A stretch of DNA of 61,413 bases from Syntrophaceae bacterium (GTDB taxonomy: Bacteria; Desulfobacterota; Syntrophia; Syntrophales; Smithellaceae), in NCBI GenBank assembly GCA_009773315.1, contig WRPE01000013.1, positions 1 through 61,413 of the forward strand, given 5' to 3'. Under the pieces are notes generated by a model, which made no database searches, had not been told where the DNA came from, and worked only from the letters and a program-made list of their open reading frames with translations. Both the position numbers and the translations under genes were made by a program. This document shows, piece by piece, positions 59,712 through 61,413 of the stretch; position 1 is the first letter of the stretch, and each line of letters begins with the position of its first letter.

Positions 59712-61413
59712 TCAAATCCCTTCAAGTTTAAACCCTTTCTCCCGAAATAATCTCAGACAGGCATCTACGACAGCATCGTCGTAAAAGATACCTCTGTTCT
59801 TTTCGATTTCACCCAAAGCTTCATCAATGCCCAAGCTGGGACGATAGGGCCGGTGGGACGCCATGGCTTCCACCACATCGGAAACAGAGAGGATGCGGGC
59901 TTCTATGAGAATCTCATCCCCCTTCAGATTTCTTGGATAGCCGGAACCGTCCATCCGTTCATGGTGCTGATGGACGATCTCCGCCAGCGGCCAGGGAGAT
60001 TCCACATCCTTCAGCATCTCGTACCCTTTCCGGGAGTGCTCTTTGATCAGGGAAAACTCAAGGTTTGTCAGTTTGGTAGGCTTGGATAATATCTCCGCAG
60101 GAATAGATAATTTCCCGATATCATGGATGGAACCGGCCATCCGGAGTCCCTCGATTTTATCCTGATGTAATCCCATCTCCGTGGCAATGGCACGGGCAAG
60201 ATCAGCCGAACGGATCTGATGGCCGGCCGTATAGGGATCTCTGGACTCCACAGCAGCCACCATGACCTGAATGATGGTGGCAAACGATTTCCTGAGACTT
60301 TCGAGGGTATCCTGAAGTTTTTCCTCTGACCGCTTGCGGTCGGTGATGTCCTCGGAAATGCCCAACAGGAATTTCGTGGTCCCATCGGAACCCCGGATAC
60401 AAACCTTCCGGGTATGGAGATGCCGCTGGCCTTTCTTGGCCGTCAGGATAGGCTCTTCCGGGATGTCCAAGAAGCCAAGCTCTCCATCGAGCACTTCCCG
60501 GTCCTTGGCCATGAAATGGACTGCCTGTTCAAGAGGAAATAGGTCCAGGTTGTTCTTCCCTATCAAATCCCTGCGGTCATATCCCAGGAGCTCCTCTCCA
60601 GCGCGATTTAATATTACGAAGCGCAGGGCTGTTGCCTCTTTAAGGAAAATCATGAGTGGGACATTTTCCACGACTGCCTCAATGAGTGCTTTTGACTCTT
60701 TCAGTTCCACCTCCACCCGCTTGCGCTCCGCAAGTTCCCGCTTCAGGTCCGCATTGCTATTCTGAAGCTCTCGGGTTCGCTCCCGAATAACAGCCTCTTG
60801 CTGTTCAAACAGAATTGCGTTCCGCAATACCAGCGCAACGATGGTGGAAAGGGTATCCATAAGATCCATCACTTGCTTGATATGGATCTGGTCGGGAAGA
60901 CCAAGTGCAAGCAATGCGCCCATACGTACTTTGCCGACATTGAGTGGAATGGTCAAAGACAGGCCGAATTGCATCTGGTCCAGGATAAGCATAGCCTCTG
61001 ACTGTTCTTCCGGCAGCCAAAGCTTTGTTTCGGTTGTATTATGGATCAAGGGAAGCAATCTTTCCATGTCTGACGATTCGGCCACTGGGCGGTTCCGTTC
61101 AGGACTGATTCCCATAATTTCATGGACGAAAGAGTCGCTGCTATTAAAGCACTTAAAAAAAATTACACATTTCGCTCCGGTGATTTCCCGCACCTCTTCC
61201 GTCAGGTATGTTCCCAATTTCCCGGGATTGTCGGCACGGCTCAGCACATTGTTGAGGATGTCCATAGTCATCATCGAAAACGCCCCATCAATAAGGCTGT
61301 TATCTTGGACCATTACCCGACGTTCGACAGCTGTAGGCACATTTTGGTCTTTGGAATGGCGTAAGTCATTGAAATCTCGTGGTGGGGCTTCCGGGAAACT
61401 GGAAAAGCTGTAG
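59712..61413 (-). CDS. GAF-PAS-HD-GYP phosphodiesterase, 5' end outside window
   Basis: From the first in-window start (GTG 61340) it is 542 residues: a GAF-type domain (about 30-190), a coiled coil, a PAS domain (about 215-335), and an HD-GYP domain with HDIGK and HHERMDGSGYP. The intact His/Asp set predicts an active phosphodiesterase that hydrolyses cyclic di-GMP. The frame is open to the window edge through the 97-bp repeat, and neither GTG 61340 nor a later ATG has a convincing ribosome binding site, so the true start probably lies outside. With the cyclase it forms an opposing pair. Confidence 0.92.
   Translation of the reverse strand, partial: YSFSSFPEAPPRDFNDLRHSKDQNVPTAVERRVMVQDNSLIDGAFSMMTMDILNNVLSRADNPGKLGTYLTEEVREITGAKCVIFFKCFNSSDSFVHEIMGISPERNRPVAESSDMERLLPLIHNTTETKLWLPEEQSEAMLILDQMQFGLSLTIPLNVGKVRMGALLALGLPDQIHIKQVMDLMDTLSTIVALVLRNAILFEQQEAVIRERTRELQNSNADLKRELAERKRVEVELKESKALIEAVVENVPLMIFLKEATALRFVILNRAGEELLGYDRRDLIGKNNLDLFPLEQAVHFMAKDREVLDGELGFLDIPEEPILTAKKGQRHLHTRKVCIRGSDGTTKFLLGISEDITDRKRSEEKLQDTLESLRKSFATIIQVMVAAVESRDPYTAGHQIRSADLARAIATEMGLHQDKIEGLRMAGSIHDIGKLSIPAEILSKPTKLTNLEFSLIKEHSRKGYEMLKDVESPWPLAEIVHQHHERMDGSGYPRNLKGDEILIEARILSVSDVVEAMASHRPYRPSLGIDEALGEIEKNRGIFYDDAVVDACLRLFREKGFKLEGI
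61317..61413 (-). repeat. Right arm of the 97-bp terminal inverted repeat
   Basis: The exact reverse complement of bases 2-98. It lies in the upstream part of the HD-GYP frame. The match ends at 61316. Confidence 0.95.

Noticed and set aside
60841-61413. A 190-codon plus-strand open frame at the right edge
   Set aside because: It is antisense to the GAF domain of the HD-GYP gene, Ser- and Arg-rich, and has no motif.

Overview
The window reads as a chromosomal segment of an anaerobic Gram-negative bacterium, most likely a deltaproteobacterium (Desulfobacterota) near the syntrophic fatty- or aromatic-acid degraders (Syntrophales-like). The reasons are a complete-looking type II secretion operon, an LptE-type outer-membrane lipoprotein, a DapL/DapF lysine-DAP module, and a long acyl-CoA catabolism cluster with a [4Fe-4S] 4-hydroxybutyryl-CoA dehydratase and an Fe-S/FAD old-yellow-enzyme reductase. 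The taxonomic placement is inference from gene content; no 16S rRNA is present.

Layout. Positions 1-731 form an AT-rich flank with one small unknown gene, a tandem 11-bp repeat and a tRNA-Thr(CGT), which looks like the edge of an integrated element. Next come a membrane-anchored metallophosphoesterase and rpsT. From 2678 to 16779 almost every gene points left: acyl-CoA dehydrogenase, thiolase, epoxide-hydrolase-like enzyme, OYE-type reductase, SDR, 4-hydroxybutyryl-CoA dehydratase, TetR regulator, a cysteine-rich small protein, a thioredoxin-like protein, another SDR, a lipoprotein carboxylesterase and proC. A rightward block follows: alpha/beta hydrolase, YggT, YggU, murJ, serS, two tRNA-Ser genes and a fused pabBC. 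Then leftward: a C_GCAxxG redox protein, an SDR, a YchF-like GTPase, dapL and dapF, and the type II secretion operon gspF-G-H-I-J-K-L-M-N-C-A-B-D-E, which runs directly into dapF.

After a thioesterase, an MBL hydrolase and a J-domain/HTH plus MinD-like pair, a rightward group (SpoIID/LytB, AmpG-like permease, MurU-like nucleotidyltransferase, AmgK-like kinase) makes a coherent peptidoglycan-recycling route. A lone CoA-transferase, leuS, lptE, a glycosyltransferase-DUF4922 fusion and an M15 peptidase follow. The window closes with a diguanylate cyclase and an HD-GYP phosphodiesterase, a likely c-di-GMP synthesis/degradation pair.

Three features stand out. First, the two window ends are a 97-bp perfect inverted repeat, so both ends stop at the same repeated sequence. 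Second, several families of small palindromic repeats are scattered between genes; one copy is inserted in frame inside a glycosyltransferase gene and two supply the stop codons of unrelated genes. Third, a near-palindrome fills the -35/-10 spacer of the TetR promoter of the acyl-CoA cluster. I see no CRISPR array, rRNA operon, complete insertion sequence or recognisable defence system.
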